A stretch of DNA of 64,000 nucleotides from Citrus sinensis. Its lineage: Eukaryota; Streptophyta; Magnoliopsida; Sapindales; Rutaceae. Under the pieces are notes generated by a model, which was given only the letters and a program-made list of their open reading frames with translations, made no database searches and had not been told where the DNA came from. The DNA is taken from positions 22,111,501-22,175,500 of the forward strand of contig NC_068557.1 in NCBI RefSeq assembly GCF_022201045.2, given 5' to 3'. The position numbers were made by a program, and so were the translations under genes. Each line of letters starts with the position of its first letter. The stretch's first letter is position 1. This document shows, in pieces, positions 48,277 to 60,113 of this stretch.

Positions 48277-50069
48277 CTAACCTTCAACCTGCAAGTGTGA
48301 AAAAACTGGAAAATGTGAATTAACCACCTCAGTGCACCAGATAATCATTGTGAAAAAATAGCAAAAGCATACTCCACTCCATACTGATAAATTAAGTAAA
48401 AATATTTCAAAATGGTTATCACGCCATGGTAAGTAAATTAAAAAAGCAGTATGATACGCAGAGATCCTGTTAGAAACTCTCAACTATATAACAATGGCGA
48501 ATGATGCCAGATCCAATTCCTCACCACCATTTCAACTGCAACTGTTTCCCACTCCCACTATATCACACTCAGCCAAAACTTTAATTGCTTCTATTGACAC
48601 GAACCTAATGGTGTATTTACCTCCAAAATTAGGGAATCGGAAACCAGAATAAGAATTGTTCATGACGTTTACTTTGTAAAATGGAGGCATAGTTGGAATC
48701 GGAATCATGGAGCCCACCCGAATTTCAAAATGGAGAATGGGAGATTGATTTCCGCCGGGGGGGGGGGGGGAGGAATAATCTCTCATCCTCGAGATTGACC
48801 ATTTTGCGCCCCCTCGCTCCCCAGATAAAAGCTCATTTTGTCCTCGGTATAAAAAAATATATTATAATTAATAAATATATTTTGAATTTTTTATTATTAT
48901 TACTTTTGTTGTTGTTGTTATTAATGAGAAAAATAATAACAATTAATTAATATATTAATGTTAATTATTATTATTATTAGCATTACTACTATTATTATTA
49001 TTAATGATAAAAAAATTACAATTAATTAATATTTTAATATATTATTAACCATAATTAATAATAATAATAACTTTTGAATAAATAATCACAATTATTAAAA
49101 TACAAAACAACAATTATGACAGTATTCATTAAGTACTTTTTAGTAATTTGCTACAATTTAACTCATTTTGATTCCAATTCCAAAACAAAGTAAACATATT
49201 AATGGCAATCCAGCTCATTCCAATATCGATTCCTAAATTTCAAATAAACAACTTATTCTGATTTTCATTCTCCGTTCCTATTCCAATCTATTGCAGTTCT
49301 TACCCGTTCCGATTCCAACCCATTACGATTCCTATTTCGTAAACGCACATAAATTTCAATGCTAGGATAGGCAGCTAGACTAATCGAAAACTAATCAACC
49401 AATTCCAAAACTGAAGGAATTCACAGCTCAGTATTCTCATTCCATCCGATAAAAATGCCACTACTGCAGCAACAATGATTATGCACAAAAAATTCCTCAA
49501 TTGTGCATCTCTTTCACATTCCATACCTTGCTATCAATCATATCAACCAAATATCGATACATCCATATTATATTATAAATACAGCTAAAATGAGTATCAT
49601 ATCAGCTAAAAATCTCAACTGATCACACGGTCGCATTAACAATGATCATAACCTAATCCCAGTTTCTTTCACATTCCTAAGTTAATGCTGAAACAATTAA
49701 CAAATTAAACATCACAAAACTAATTAATTACAAAACCAAATAAATAAAGTTTACAATTACCTGCCGGAGGTTTGACTCAAGATTCGACACTCTTGCTTCA
49801 AGGGCATCAAATTTTTGCTTAGCCTACAAAAAATATGAATTCCAACAAACCCATTAATAATTTTTTTGATTCCTCTTTTTTTCCTCTTTCAATAATAACA
49901 ACAACAACCATAATAATAATAATAAACAAGAATCACAGAAGACGAGGGGGGTTACGTCGGCAGAAAGGGCATAACGGTCACTCCAAAGATCTTTCCATAA
50001 GAACTGCCCAATTGCAGCGCCGGTGAGTGAAAAGCCAGCCGTGAACCAAAGCAACCGAGTCCTCAACAT
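48277..50069 (-). CDS. 62-residue membrane-anchored small protein (At3g07568-like)
   Basis: Three exons on the minus strand: 50069-49956, 49823-49761 and a 12-nt terminal exon 48288-48277. The product starts MLRTRLLWFTAGFSLTGAAI, has a hydrophobic N-terminal segment (residues about 7-24), then LWKDLWSDRYALSAD, AKQKFDALEARVSNLESNL and RQVEG. The second half is a short coiled coil. The last exon encodes only VEG and the stop. It is probably an N-terminally anchored organelle or ER protein; the family has no known function. The second intron is 1.47 kb and holds a MITE-like element. The position next to the DUF3755 gene matches Arabidopsis gene order as I recall it. Confidence 0.75.
48608..49352. 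mobile_element. Probable MITE in intron 2 of the small protein gene
   Basis: The two ends carry related inverted sequence. The left end reads gtgtatttac followed by agggaatcgg. The right end, read inward, is gtgcgtttac followed by aggaatcg. Possible TAA target duplications lie outside (left taa before tggtg, right taa after gcaca), as in Harbinger-type MITEs. The inside is repeated gattccaattcc-type sequence, AT triplet runs and a 14-G run (48757-48770). The ends are diverged and the class is uncertain. Confidence 0.4.
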
Positions 50070-50261
50070 CTCCTTCTATGTTAGTTTTTCTCAAATGGCA
50101 AACTGAAAGTTGCATTAAAATAAAGTAACAGACATCAGAATTTGGGCTGGTCTGCTCAGATGGGCCTAGGGATAACCAGTTTTGATGGCCCAATTACTTC
50201 AATTTTGTGACGTGTGTATAATTTCTTTTGTATTTTCTTCTTAAAGGATGGCATTGGGTAG

Positions 50262-50789
50262 TAGGGGTGGGCAAAATCGGGTTTGGGTCGGGTTCGGCTC
50301 AACCCGATCGGGTTTTGGGTTGTTCGGGTTAGATAAGGAACAATCCGAACATAACCCGAATTAATGACCCGACCCAGTTCGGGTCGGGTCATTAATTCGG
50401 GTTATGTTCAGGTTGGATCGGGTTGGATTTAAAATGGGTAGAATTGAGTTCGGGTCAATTTGGGTTAGTTCGGGTCAATTCGGGTCAATTTGGGTCAGTT
50501 CAGGTCAATTCGGGTCAATTCGGGTCGGTTGAAATAGGGTCAATTTGGGTCAGTTCGGGTCAATTCGGGTCAGTTCGGGTCAATTCGGGTCGGTTGAGAT
50601 CAGGTCAATTCGGGTCAGTACGTTTTTTTTTTTTTTAAGAACCCGATCGGGTATTCAGATCGGGTCGGGTTTGACCCAACCCGATCGGGTTTGTAAATTT
50701 CAAACCGATCGGGTTTCAATCCCGATCCGATCCGACCCTAACCCGAAATTTATCGGGTCGGGTCGGGTCGGGTAAAATGCCCACCCCTA
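50262..50789. mobile_element. hAT-type MITE with cgggt repeats
   Basis: 528 bp with 12-bp inverted ends taggggtgggca and a perfect 8-bp target duplication ttgggtag (50254-50261 and 50790-50797). The interior is built from cgggt/gggtcaattc repeats. It includes an almost perfect palindrome (50348-50408) whose 27-bp arms begin aacataacccgaattaatga around a short loop. No transposase. The element sits upstream of the small protein gene on one side and of the 52.8-kb gene on the other. Confidence 0.92.
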
Positions 50790-51553
50790 TTGGGTAGAAT
50801 GATTGATTCACTGTTTTTTTTTTTGCCCTTTTTTCTTTTTCCCAACTTTTCGCCTCGTATAAGCTCAAATACTTAAAATATTTGGTCAATTATTGTCTGC
50901 TTATTTGATTGAAATCAGAATTGCACTCCTAAAATAAGCTCAAATACTTTAAAAAAAAACTCAAAAATTGAAATAAGCACGTAGTTTGAAAGCATAATCA
51001 TTAACAATTTTAGCTTTAAAAAATAGACAAATCCTACTTGCTTAAATAAAGTTTCTTCAAATTTTTAATTATTTGTATATTCAAAACAATTTTTAAGTAG
51101 CTTTTATTTTTTTAAATATAAAATTTAAATGAGTCATCATGGACACTGACAAAATTGGTAGACTCAATAATTTATTAGACACAATGGTCCATCTGGGATG
51201 GCAATTGGGAGGGAAGGTAAGGAAACTGACATCTCCGTATCCATCTCCAATATTTTGTATATATTTATGTCTCTGTCATAATTGCTAAAAGAAATTCTCA
51301 TCCCCTCCCCAAATAATAACATGAGATTCCGAGGGTCCGCGATCTCCAAGCAACCCCCGAATAATCTATGCGTTTTTAGTTTTTTATTTAATTTAATCCT
51401 ATTAAAATAAAATAAAAATTAAATAGAAATAAAGTTTTATAGTATATCTTAAATTAATATTAATTCATTATAAAAGTCACACTATAAAATACAAATCACT
51501 AACATAATTCTCTTAGATTAATATTAAATCATTATAACAGTCACACCATAAAG

Positions 51554-52207
51554 TAGGGGTGGGAACTATTTAGTTTGGTTCGGTTCAGCCCTTGAACCGA
51601 ACTAAATTGAAACCAAATGGTTCATGAATTTATGAACCAAATGCGAATCAAACTATAGAACTGAACCGAACCGAACCAAATTAATTTGGTTCGGTTCAGT
51701 TTGATTTTATCCTATATATTCATTATTCAATAAAAATAATATAATATAATAATACACTATTAATACAACAATAATCTTGAGTTTATAAATTAGCAAACAA
51801 TAAACAACATAATAAAATCTAACAATAGTAAATTAACATAATAAATTTAAAAAATAATCTAGAAATCCATAAATAATAACCAATATAATAAAATATAACA
51901 ATAATAAATTAAAATAATAAAGTTCAACAATAAAATAAAGTGTATGCTATGACATATATAATATCATGTATTAACTAACAAACAGAAATTAAAAAAAGAT
52001 AAATTTTAAACTATTTTTTATTTTTAATTTTAATTTTTTCTTAAACCATTTGGTTTGGTAATTTAGTTCGGTTTTGAACCGAACCAAGTAAAAAACTAAA
52101 TTTCTGAACCATTTGATATTTTACTCCGAATCAAATCGAACTAAATTATCATAATACGATTCAGTTCGGTTCGGTTCAGACTGAACCGAACCAAATGCCT
52201 ACCCCTG
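51554..52207. mobile_element. Second hAT-type MITE with ggttcggtt repeats
   Basis: 654 bp flanked by a perfect 8-bp duplication ccataaag (51546-51553 and 52208-52215). The left end is taggggtggg; the right end, read inward, is caggggtaggc. Both ends are rich in ggttcggtt/aaccgaacc and contain internal palindromes (for example ccaaattaatttgg). The middle is AT-rich. No coding capacity. It is a different family from the MITE at 50262. Confidence 0.9.
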
Positions 52208-54929
52208 CCATAAAGTCCGAGAGCTGGGAGCGTGCGGACAGTCTCTTTTATGCCAAATGGAGACTGAGTGAGATGACGCCTTATTGACTAGACTAGAAGC
52301 TCCCCGAACGGCGGAATTAATTTCTGTAAAATTTAGTACTCCAACATTCTTTAACTCAGCTTATATATGCGTGTCATGTCTTAAGTAATAATTGTTAATA
52401 ATATCAGTAAGAAGAATTTTATAAGTCATATAATAAGATGCTTTAATTAGTGCTTTTGTGTTTAGTTTAAAATTTTTTTTATTCTCTTTACTTTATTTTA
52501 TAACAGTTATATAAATAATAACGGCTTTTGTTAATGGATTTTGACAGTACCATTATGTAGAAAATTACAAATTATGTTCTTACTTGTGATTTTAGAAAAG
52601 AATTTAGAGACGCAACGCAAATGTGACGCCGTTTTCGAGTTTTGGTTCAAATACCACCTGGCAAACCTAGTTTTAATTTCTGAAAACCCATTACGCAAAA
52701 ATTAAATATGCCATCGTTGTTTGGTGCTGTTTCGTGCATGGGTCTTAGCATTTGAGTGGAAAGTTTTGGTCTTTTGCTATTACAGAGGGACAAATGATTC
52801 AGTTATTTTTGTCAAAGCCAAATTGGGAAGCTGATGATGGAGACAGTGATTCACCCAAGCTAATAATTTCCCTTTTGAACAGACTCGAATCGTTTCTTTG
52901 GTCGCTGATAATCTCCGGCGGCCGATCAGAGGCTCGTTTGTGGCTTTGCAACACAATATCAACCATAAATTCACTCAGTCCTGAGCAGCAGCGTGACATA
53001 TTCGTCAACTTGTTGAGGTCCAAGCAACAATTACAAAATCATGACCTTGCCTCTCAGCTCTTGCAAATGTTATTTCAAAAGAGCCCTCATAAAGCAGGCC
53101 GCGTCTTGGCCAAGAAAAGTTACAAGCTTGTCAAGTTCTTTGAAGGTAGTGCAGTTTTTACCGTTTTGCATGCCTTATTTGATGTGGGGTTTCATGTTTT
53201 GTGTTAAAGCTAGGATTTCAACTCTACTTATAGTTTTGTGTAATAGGTTTTAATTTTTTGGTTGGCGTCTGTACTCTTACATGTCTGTAGATTAAGCTAA
53301 TTACGAGGCTTTAAGGGATTTCTGATTGTGATAATTGTGTTGATGAAACAGGAAATCCGACGCGGATAATGCAATGGTTTTCGAATTTTTCTGATGGTTC
53401 TGGATTAGGGCACCAAAAAGGTGCCAAGGCATTATCACAATTTGCTTTTGTGAATCGGGATATTTGTTGGGAGGAGCTTGAGTGGAAAGGGAAACATGGC
53501 CAATCACCTGCAATGGTTGCCACAAAGCCACATTACTTTCTCGATTTGGATGTTCAACGAACTGTCGAGAACTTCCTCGACAATGTGCCTGAATTTTGGT
53601 CATCTAATGAGTTTGCTGAGTCAGTAAGAGATGGTGAGATTTTATTCGTTGATAACAAGTTCTTTATAGATTTTTTTGTTGATTTGATGTATAAAGAGGA
53701 TTCAAGAGATGTATGGGAAGTTATAAATGAGTTTCTTATGGAGGAGTCTTTCTCGTCTTTGAGTCAACATCTTCTTATTATTCTTGAAGAGCGTGACTTG
53801 TGCAGTTTTTTGAAGTTGTTGTGTAAATATATCAATGCAAGTATGGAACCTAAGGATTTTGGTAGTTCATCTTCGTGGCTTGAGATTATTCTTTCTAGGC
53901 ATAGGGATTACGATTCTATTGATCAGCTGCTTTTGTTGAATGCGGTTATCAATCAAAGACGCCAGCTTCTTGGGTTTGTACATGATGATGAGTACCAGGA
54001 GGAACAAGCAAAAATTAAAGATATTGTGTCGCAGATTTGCACAACCTCACTCAAAGTCAACAACTTGGCATTAATTGTGAAGGAATGCTTAAAATTGGAT
54101 ACCATTGAGGCAATGAAATTGATGGGACTTCATTCTTGGGTCATTTACTATGGGTTATCAGAGGAATGCCAAACTCCAGCATCCTGGGAATCTATATTAA
54201 TGAGTAACGGGATACAGTTTCAGAAATCTGATAAATATGCTTTGCTCCATTATGATGGATTGTCAGAAGAGAGTGGATCAGACTTGGATGCTAGATCATC
54301 AACTAGAAGTAGGCACAGGAAGAAGAAAAAAAGTAAAAAGAAAAGGAAAAGGAACTATGATGATGATGATGACGGCAGCTTTGATAATGAGCTACTGGAT
54401 TTCGACACCTCCAATGGCAGGCAAAGTTTGCAATCTAGGGCTGTTAGTTGGTTGCTCTCAATTGATGGATTCTCTGCAAAATGGACTAGTGTGAGTTTAT
54501 TATACTTAATCTTCTGTATTACTTGTTAGGTTTCTACGATCAAAGTGCAAAAATTTTCTGATTATTCTGACAATATGCAGGCAGATTTACCAGACCTTCT
54601 CTCAAGCCATTGCTTGTCTATATGGATGAAGTGTCTTTTTGATAAGTGGAATAATGTGGCTTAATCTGTTTGGCCTATGATTTATCAGCATTATGCTCAA
54701 TGACACTGCTGCATATACTGAAGGTATAAAGTTTATTTCAATTACCGATACATGCATACACGGGATATCTTGATTTTTTATCATTTATCTTCATCTTAAA
54801 TATTTAATTACCCAAATCTTTCAGAGTTTTCAAGAAAGTTGTTCAATTATGATGTGTTTGCAGATGGTCTTTAGCTTAGGACTAAAGTTTTGACATTTTG
54901 CGGAGAAAGAATGAGTCTGTGAGGTTGAG

Positions 54930-57920
54930 GGGGTTCAGATCTATTAGTTTGGTGAATAGTCTTTACAGGATCATTGCTAAAGTGCTTTCTTTAAGGCTTT
55001 GGGAGGTGTTGGGGAGACGTTTTCTACTGCTGAGGGTGCTTTTGTAAGAGATACACAGATTCTGGATGCTATTTTAGTTGCCAATGAAACCGTGGAGGAG
55101 TATAGAAAATCTAGAAAATCTGGTCTTGTTTTCAAAATTGATTTTGAGAAAGCTTATGACTGTGTAGATTGAGATTTTTTGGACTTAGTGATGGAAGCCA
55201 AATGATTTGGACAAAGGTGGAGATGCTGGATGATAGGCCGTCTCCAATCAGTTAGCTTTTCAGTTTTTCTCAATGGAAGACCTAGGGGCAAAAATTCAAG
55301 CTTCTAGAGGCCTTCATCAAGGGGACCCTTTTTCTCCTCTTCTTTTTACTCTGGTGGTAGATGTGCTAAGCAGATTGATGGAGAAGGCTTAGATTGTTTG
55401 ATTAATCGAAAGATTTGTGATTGGGAAGGACAAAGTAACGGTTTCTCACCTTCAATTTGCTGATGATACTATCTTTTTTTTCACTCTGGTGATGAAGAAA
55501 AGTGTACTATAATCTTCTTAAAGTGGTAGACTTTTTTTGTGCAGTTTCTAGGTTGAGAGTAAATTTAAAATAAGCTCTATTTCTGGTGTTAAATGTCCCC
55601 GAAAACAAGTTGCTTGACTTAGTTTCCATAGTGGGGTGTGAGAGTGGAGATTGGCCTTTGAAGTACTTAGGATTACCTCTAGGAGGGAATCCCAAGGCTG
55701 TAGAATTTTGGGCTCCTGTGTTAGAGAAAGTTGAGAAGAGATTGGATGGGTGGAGAAAAGCTCGTCCTCTAGGTGTGGGAGGTTAACATTGATTCAATCA
55801 GTTCTCTCTTGTCTGCCAACATACTTTATGTCCCTTTTTTTGCATTCTCTATTTCAGTTGCTAAAAGAATAGAGAAGGCTATGAGGGATTTTTGTGAGAA
55901 GGAGTTGGGGAGGGAAGAAGGGATCATTTGGTGAAGTGGAGTGTGTTGTCTCAACCTATCTTTAAGGGAGGCTTAGGGTTGGGTTATTTGGCTAAAAGAA
56001 ATAGAGGCTCGCTTGGTAAGTGGCTATGGAGATTCCTTTGGAAGTTAACTCTTTTTGGCATCCGGTCATTAAAAGTAAGTATGGCATGCGTGAAAATGGG
56101 TTTGATTTGAACCAGTTTTAATAAACTTTGAAAGGCCAGTTTTTGCCTCTAGAACTTATGCACCTGACTTTCTTTTGTCTTCTTTGGTATCAGAGCACCT
56201 CTTTCGTTTTTTTTTTTTTTTTAAATATTTTATAGGAGTAGTTACAAAGGCAGACTTCATTCAGTTCATGTTATATTTTATCAATTGATAATCTTGATAG
56301 CTTTCATAAAGACCCCTTTGCTGTGTTAGAAAAAGATTCTGATATCTGGATGCAAAATAATCCCTGTATAGAAATATTAGAAAGAGCTTTAAAAATAGTA
56401 GAAATAGAAGAAAGAAAAGTTAGATCTAATCAAGAACAACTCGACATTGGCTTAGAAGAATAATTTAAAAACCAAAAGTTTTTAGTAGGTTATACAGCTG
56501 TATTAGACCAAAAAGAAGATAGAAAATTACAAGTATTAAACAGTTAGATTTTACAAAAATTCCAGTTATCTAAGATCATTACCATAGAGAATTAAGATTG
56601 TTCAAAGATTAATAAGATCAAATAAATAAAGTAAAGAAGAAAGAAAAGACTTACTCACTTATCGCTATCCAACTAATATGTAAAACTAAAGTGTGTTTAT
56701 TTTAAATTGATTTTTATTGCTTTGAATCATTTGTTACAATGAGGGTGAATGGCTTGTCTAGTTAACCAAGATGTAATTTATATTTAAAGCATCAACAAGA
56801 GGTCAGTCCTTGTTATTATTCAAGGTAAAAGAGTCTTTGACAAGGGTTTTTGTTTTGACAAAAATATTAAGAGCTCAATAAAAGTTTCTACTGATTTTCT
56901 AAAATCTTCTTTTAAACATGGCTACTAGGGTATGAGTCAGGATTTTAATTTTAAAAACGTGTTTTCAAAACTTGTTTTAATAAACTTTGAAAGGTAGAGC
57001 TGATGTTAATAGAGGATCCAGAAGATGTCCTTGGCCCTTGGGTGTATATATCAAAGGGTAGAGCTGGTCTTTTGTCAAATATTAACCTAGTTATTGATAG
57101 TCGGCAGAAAATTAGATTCTGGGAGGATGTTTGGGTGGGAGAGAGGACACAGAGTGAGTCTTTTCCTCGATTGTATGGTCTTTCTTTGGGTCAATTATTC
57201 TATAGCTAGTATGATGAAGTTTTCTTCAATGCAGCGGGGTTAGGACTTCAGATTCTTTAGAAACTTGAATGACAGAGGGCTGCAACACTGTACTGACTTG
57301 CTTGGGGTTTTATAGGGAATTCATATTGATAGCACAACAGAAAGATAAGAGAGCTTGGACTTTGGAAAATTCAAGAATCTTTTCTACCAAATCGTACTTT
57401 CTCAGTCTTATAGATGACTCTACCCCTATTTTTGTCCCCTCTAGTCTGATTTGGAAAGCTAGAGTCCTCCCAAGGGCGAAGATGATGGTGTGGGTTGCTG
57501 CTTAATGGAAGATCATTAACAATGATTTAATTCAGAAGAGAAGACCGAGTATGGCTTAATTCCCAGATTGGCGTGTCTTGTGTAAAAATGCTTCAGAAAG
57601 TGTGACCACTTATTTCTTCACTGCCCAGCTGCTTTCTTCTTGTGGTCCAAGCTGGTTAGGACTTTATATTGAGTTGGGTAGCACGTGCAACAAGTTTTTC
57701 TGTTCTGTTGAAAAACATTTTGTGAGTTAAAGGTAGGGGGAAGGCTTTTATCTTATGGGATTGTGCAGTTGTGGCTATATTTTGGGTCCTATGGATTGAA
57801 AGAGACTTAAAAATTTTTGAGAACATAGTGATGGAAGACTGCATGTTTCTTTGGGACAGAGTTAAATTCTGGGCTTCTCTAGGGACTTCTATTTGGCCGG
57901 AGTTTGAAGATTTTCTTCTT
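54930..57920 (+). pseudogene. LINE ORF2 (reverse transcriptase and zf-RVT), broken
   Basis: In several frames: RFRSISLVNSLYRIIAKVLS, GLVFKIDFEKAYDCVD, then, with stops, KYLGLPLGGNP, FKGGLGLGYLAKRN, SRQKIRFWEDVWVGE, and SRIFSTKSYFLSL, SLIWKARVLPRAKMMVWVA. This is the order RT palm, thumb, connection and zinc-binding RT-associated domain of plant L1 elements. Many stops and frameshifts make it inactive. Confidence 0.85.
56136..56973 (+). mobile_element. Insert of unknown origin within the LINE, with retroelement-like primer site
   Basis: 838 bp bounded by an exact 21-bp direct repeat (56115-56135 and 56974-56994, starting gttttaataaactttg) that joins the two LINE halves. Near its left end is tggtatcagagc (56185-56196), a tRNA-Met primer site used by plant pararetroviruses and many LTR elements. 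After it comes a charged, helical-looking frame with several stops (about 56300-56540). I cannot assign it. It may be a piece of an endogenous pararetrovirus or LTR element. It has no LTR ends and no recognisable RT. Confidence 0.4.
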
Positions 57921-58639
57921 TCTTTTGATTAATTGGGAAGCAGCTATGGTGTAATATCATTTGTTAAGAAGTTTTTATCTTATAGGATTTGTAGTTCTTA
58001 GGCTTGGGGATTTTTGTCTTTTGCCTTTGTGAACTTCTTGTCCCTTCTCTATGTACATTTCCTACATCTAATATACTTTGTTTCTGAGCAGAAATAAATA
58101 AATAAATAAATAAATAAAGTTTTGACATTTTGAGCGGAAATTTTTGTTTGACATATAGTTGATTTGATATGCAGGCTGGAAGTCATGGCATCAACTCTGC
58201 TGTACTTGTAATCGCATTAATTGCAGCTCTGTTTGAACAGGTGCCATTTAAATATGTAGTTTTATCGTGGAAGTTCATAAATTTTATGCATTTTCTTGAG
58301 CGAAAATAGAACCAAGAGTGTTGTTTTTGTTCTTACAAAGAAACTGTATACTTTAGATGTTATTATCACCAGTAGCAGAGCTAGAACTGAAGTTCTTTTA
58401 CCCTCAAATTCTTTTCTTCATTATTCATATTGGCTTCTCTTTCTCTTGAGTTTGAATTTAGGATGACTGAATTGGCACGCAATTAATCATCGGTTGAGGA
58501 AGTTATGGCATAGGGAGCTCTCACAACATATGATGTGTCCAAAGATTTCAATAGCCATTGCCTCGGCCTTCGGTGCACGCTTGCTTTTTGGTGAAGCTAT
58601 GTTCAGCTTCGTTGGTTGATGTTGTTTGTCTTTGATCGC

Positions 58640-60099
58640 AATTGAAGAATGCTATGAAACCCAAAAACGAAAAGGGATTTAGGCAACAGAATTTTTTAAA
58701 TCCAGTAGTTTCCTTTCAGAAGTTGTTTGATGAGTTCGGGAGTGAGGATTTTATTAGAACTTTTTAAATACTATACGAAGTTAAACTTAATTTTTTTTAA
58801 ATTAGTATATGACAGACTGATAGAATGTGCTAAGAAATTTTTAGAGTGAAGTTAGTCTTTATGCAAATAAAAAAAGATGTGGTTATTTGAGGACAATTGC
58901 AAGATAAAAAATGAAAAGTGGGGTGTGATTACAACATGGATGGAATTTTCATCACCCTTAAATACAAAATTTCTCTATACACCCACTTATTGCAAGTTGT
59001 TGGGCCTTAATCTTTATTTTGTACGTCTCCTTTCCGCTTTTTATTCAAGTTATTCCTTGGTTTTATGTCTCCTTCATATTTGAAAAATATACCCCGGAAA
59101 CACAACCCTTTTACTATTTTGCCCACAGCCTATTCCAAAAATTAGTAATAATGATGAATAAAATATTTTTTATATTCAAATCATTTCAATCAAAATTGTA
59201 ATAATCTGCGAATGTTTTTCAAATACGTAGGTAGAAAATGAGTAATAGCTCAAATAAGAAGGGTCGAAGGGCATGTTTCCCTCTCGGAAAAGATATATAT
59301 ATATATAGTAAAAAAAAAAAAAGGTTCTTTATTGATGCATGGATCAACAATCTAATGCATTCAAATTTGATCAAGTTAGTTTTAATTACATCCCACAAAT
59401 CACACTCATTAAAAAAAATAATAATAATAGATTTCTGTAGCTTATGGCTTAAAGTTGTAGGTAATATTGAAAGTTAAAAACTTCAAGTAGCATGAATAAT
59501 GATTTCAGAAAGGAAAACAAATTAAAATTCATTGAAGAGTTTAAATAAATACTTGCAACAACCCTTTGTTTGTTTTTGTGATTGTGGAGGAAGTCAGAAT
59601 TTTTCAATGATGGTTATGTAATTAAGGATACATCACTTCGGCCCAGATTACTTTTGACATCAAGATTTGATTTGTGGATTCTAGTATCGGCATTTAGATC
59701 AGCATCTAACATTTATGTACTTGGTACATTTGAATTGATACTTTTGGCCGAACAACTTCATGCTTATCTTAATTATATTATATCTAGTCGAGACTCGAAA
59801 TTATAGTGATACTGCAAAAATGTTCCTCAAGGAAATATAACCACACCACAGCATTCCAAATCTCCCATATGAACGTAAATGTACAAAGTAACATCAAGAA
59901 AATATCAGAGGAAGAAAGTTTAATTTGCTCAAGATAACTATTACATTTTTGCTAATTAATAATCTAGAAAATAATTTGCTCTTTTTTAAACCACGAAATA
60001 ATCATTGAATTTATATAAAGAGTGCATCACGCCTGTATGCATCCTAAATTAGCTAGGCACATAAAATCAGAAGAAAGAAAAGAATTATACCATCAAGAG
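58640..60099. other. Intergenic DNA, no gene seen
   Basis: AT-rich with an (at)n run near 59291-59308 and A-runs. Short frames have no recognisable content. Confidence 0.5.
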
Positions 60100-60113
60100 T
60101 CAATGTGATAGTT

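Larger units (their letters stand above)
54901..58114 (+). mobile_element. L1-type LINE inserted in the 52.8-kb gene
   Basis: About 3.2 kb bounded by a 17-18 bp direct repeat, taaagttttgacattttg (54883-54900 and 58115-58132), with an (aaat)n tail (58091-58114). It is on the same strand as the host gene. It is 5'-truncated: only part of ORF2 is present, beginning within the reverse transcriptase. An 838-bp foreign insert (56136-56973) splits it. Confidence 0.9.
52794..58619 (+). pseudogene. Conserved plant protein of unknown function, damaged and split by a LINE
   Basis: Exons 52794-53145, 53352-54490, 54581-54664 and beyond join in phase. The first 497 residues are clean: MIQLFLSKPNWEADDGD, LLNRLESFLWSLIISGGRSE, TRIMQWFSNF, FLDLDVQRTVENFLDN and LLLNAVINQRRQLLG. 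A Lys/Arg-rich patch (RHRKKKKSKKKRKRN) followed by an acidic run suggests a nuclear protein. Exon 3 then hits TAA at 54662, although the next stretch still looks coding in two frames (SVWPMIYQHYAQ, then MTLLHILK), as after an indel. A 3.2-kb LINE follows in the intron. Later exons remain: 58175-58240 (AGSHGINSAVLVIALIAA) and about 58473-58619 (HAINHRLRKLWHREL, CPKISIAIASAFGARLL), with another frame problem at the start of the latter. I do not recognise the family. It could yield a 524-residue truncated protein. Confidence 0.7.

Noticed and set aside
48277-48483. 68-codon minus-strand frame over the last exon of the small protein gene
   Set aside because: Intronic; only the final VEG-stop belongs to the real transcript, by phase and splice site.
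48890-49080. CRISPR-like or regular repeat array
   Set aside because: Only att/aat triplet low-complexity DNA; no spaced direct repeats anywhere in the window.
50423-50775. Frames rich in GQFGSV/SSGQFGS repeats
   Set aside because: Translation of the 10-bp repeats of a MITE, not a repeat protein.
52752-52793. Upstream start for the 52.8-kb gene
   Set aside because: The extension starts at TTG; the first ATG at 52794 begins the protein-like sequence.
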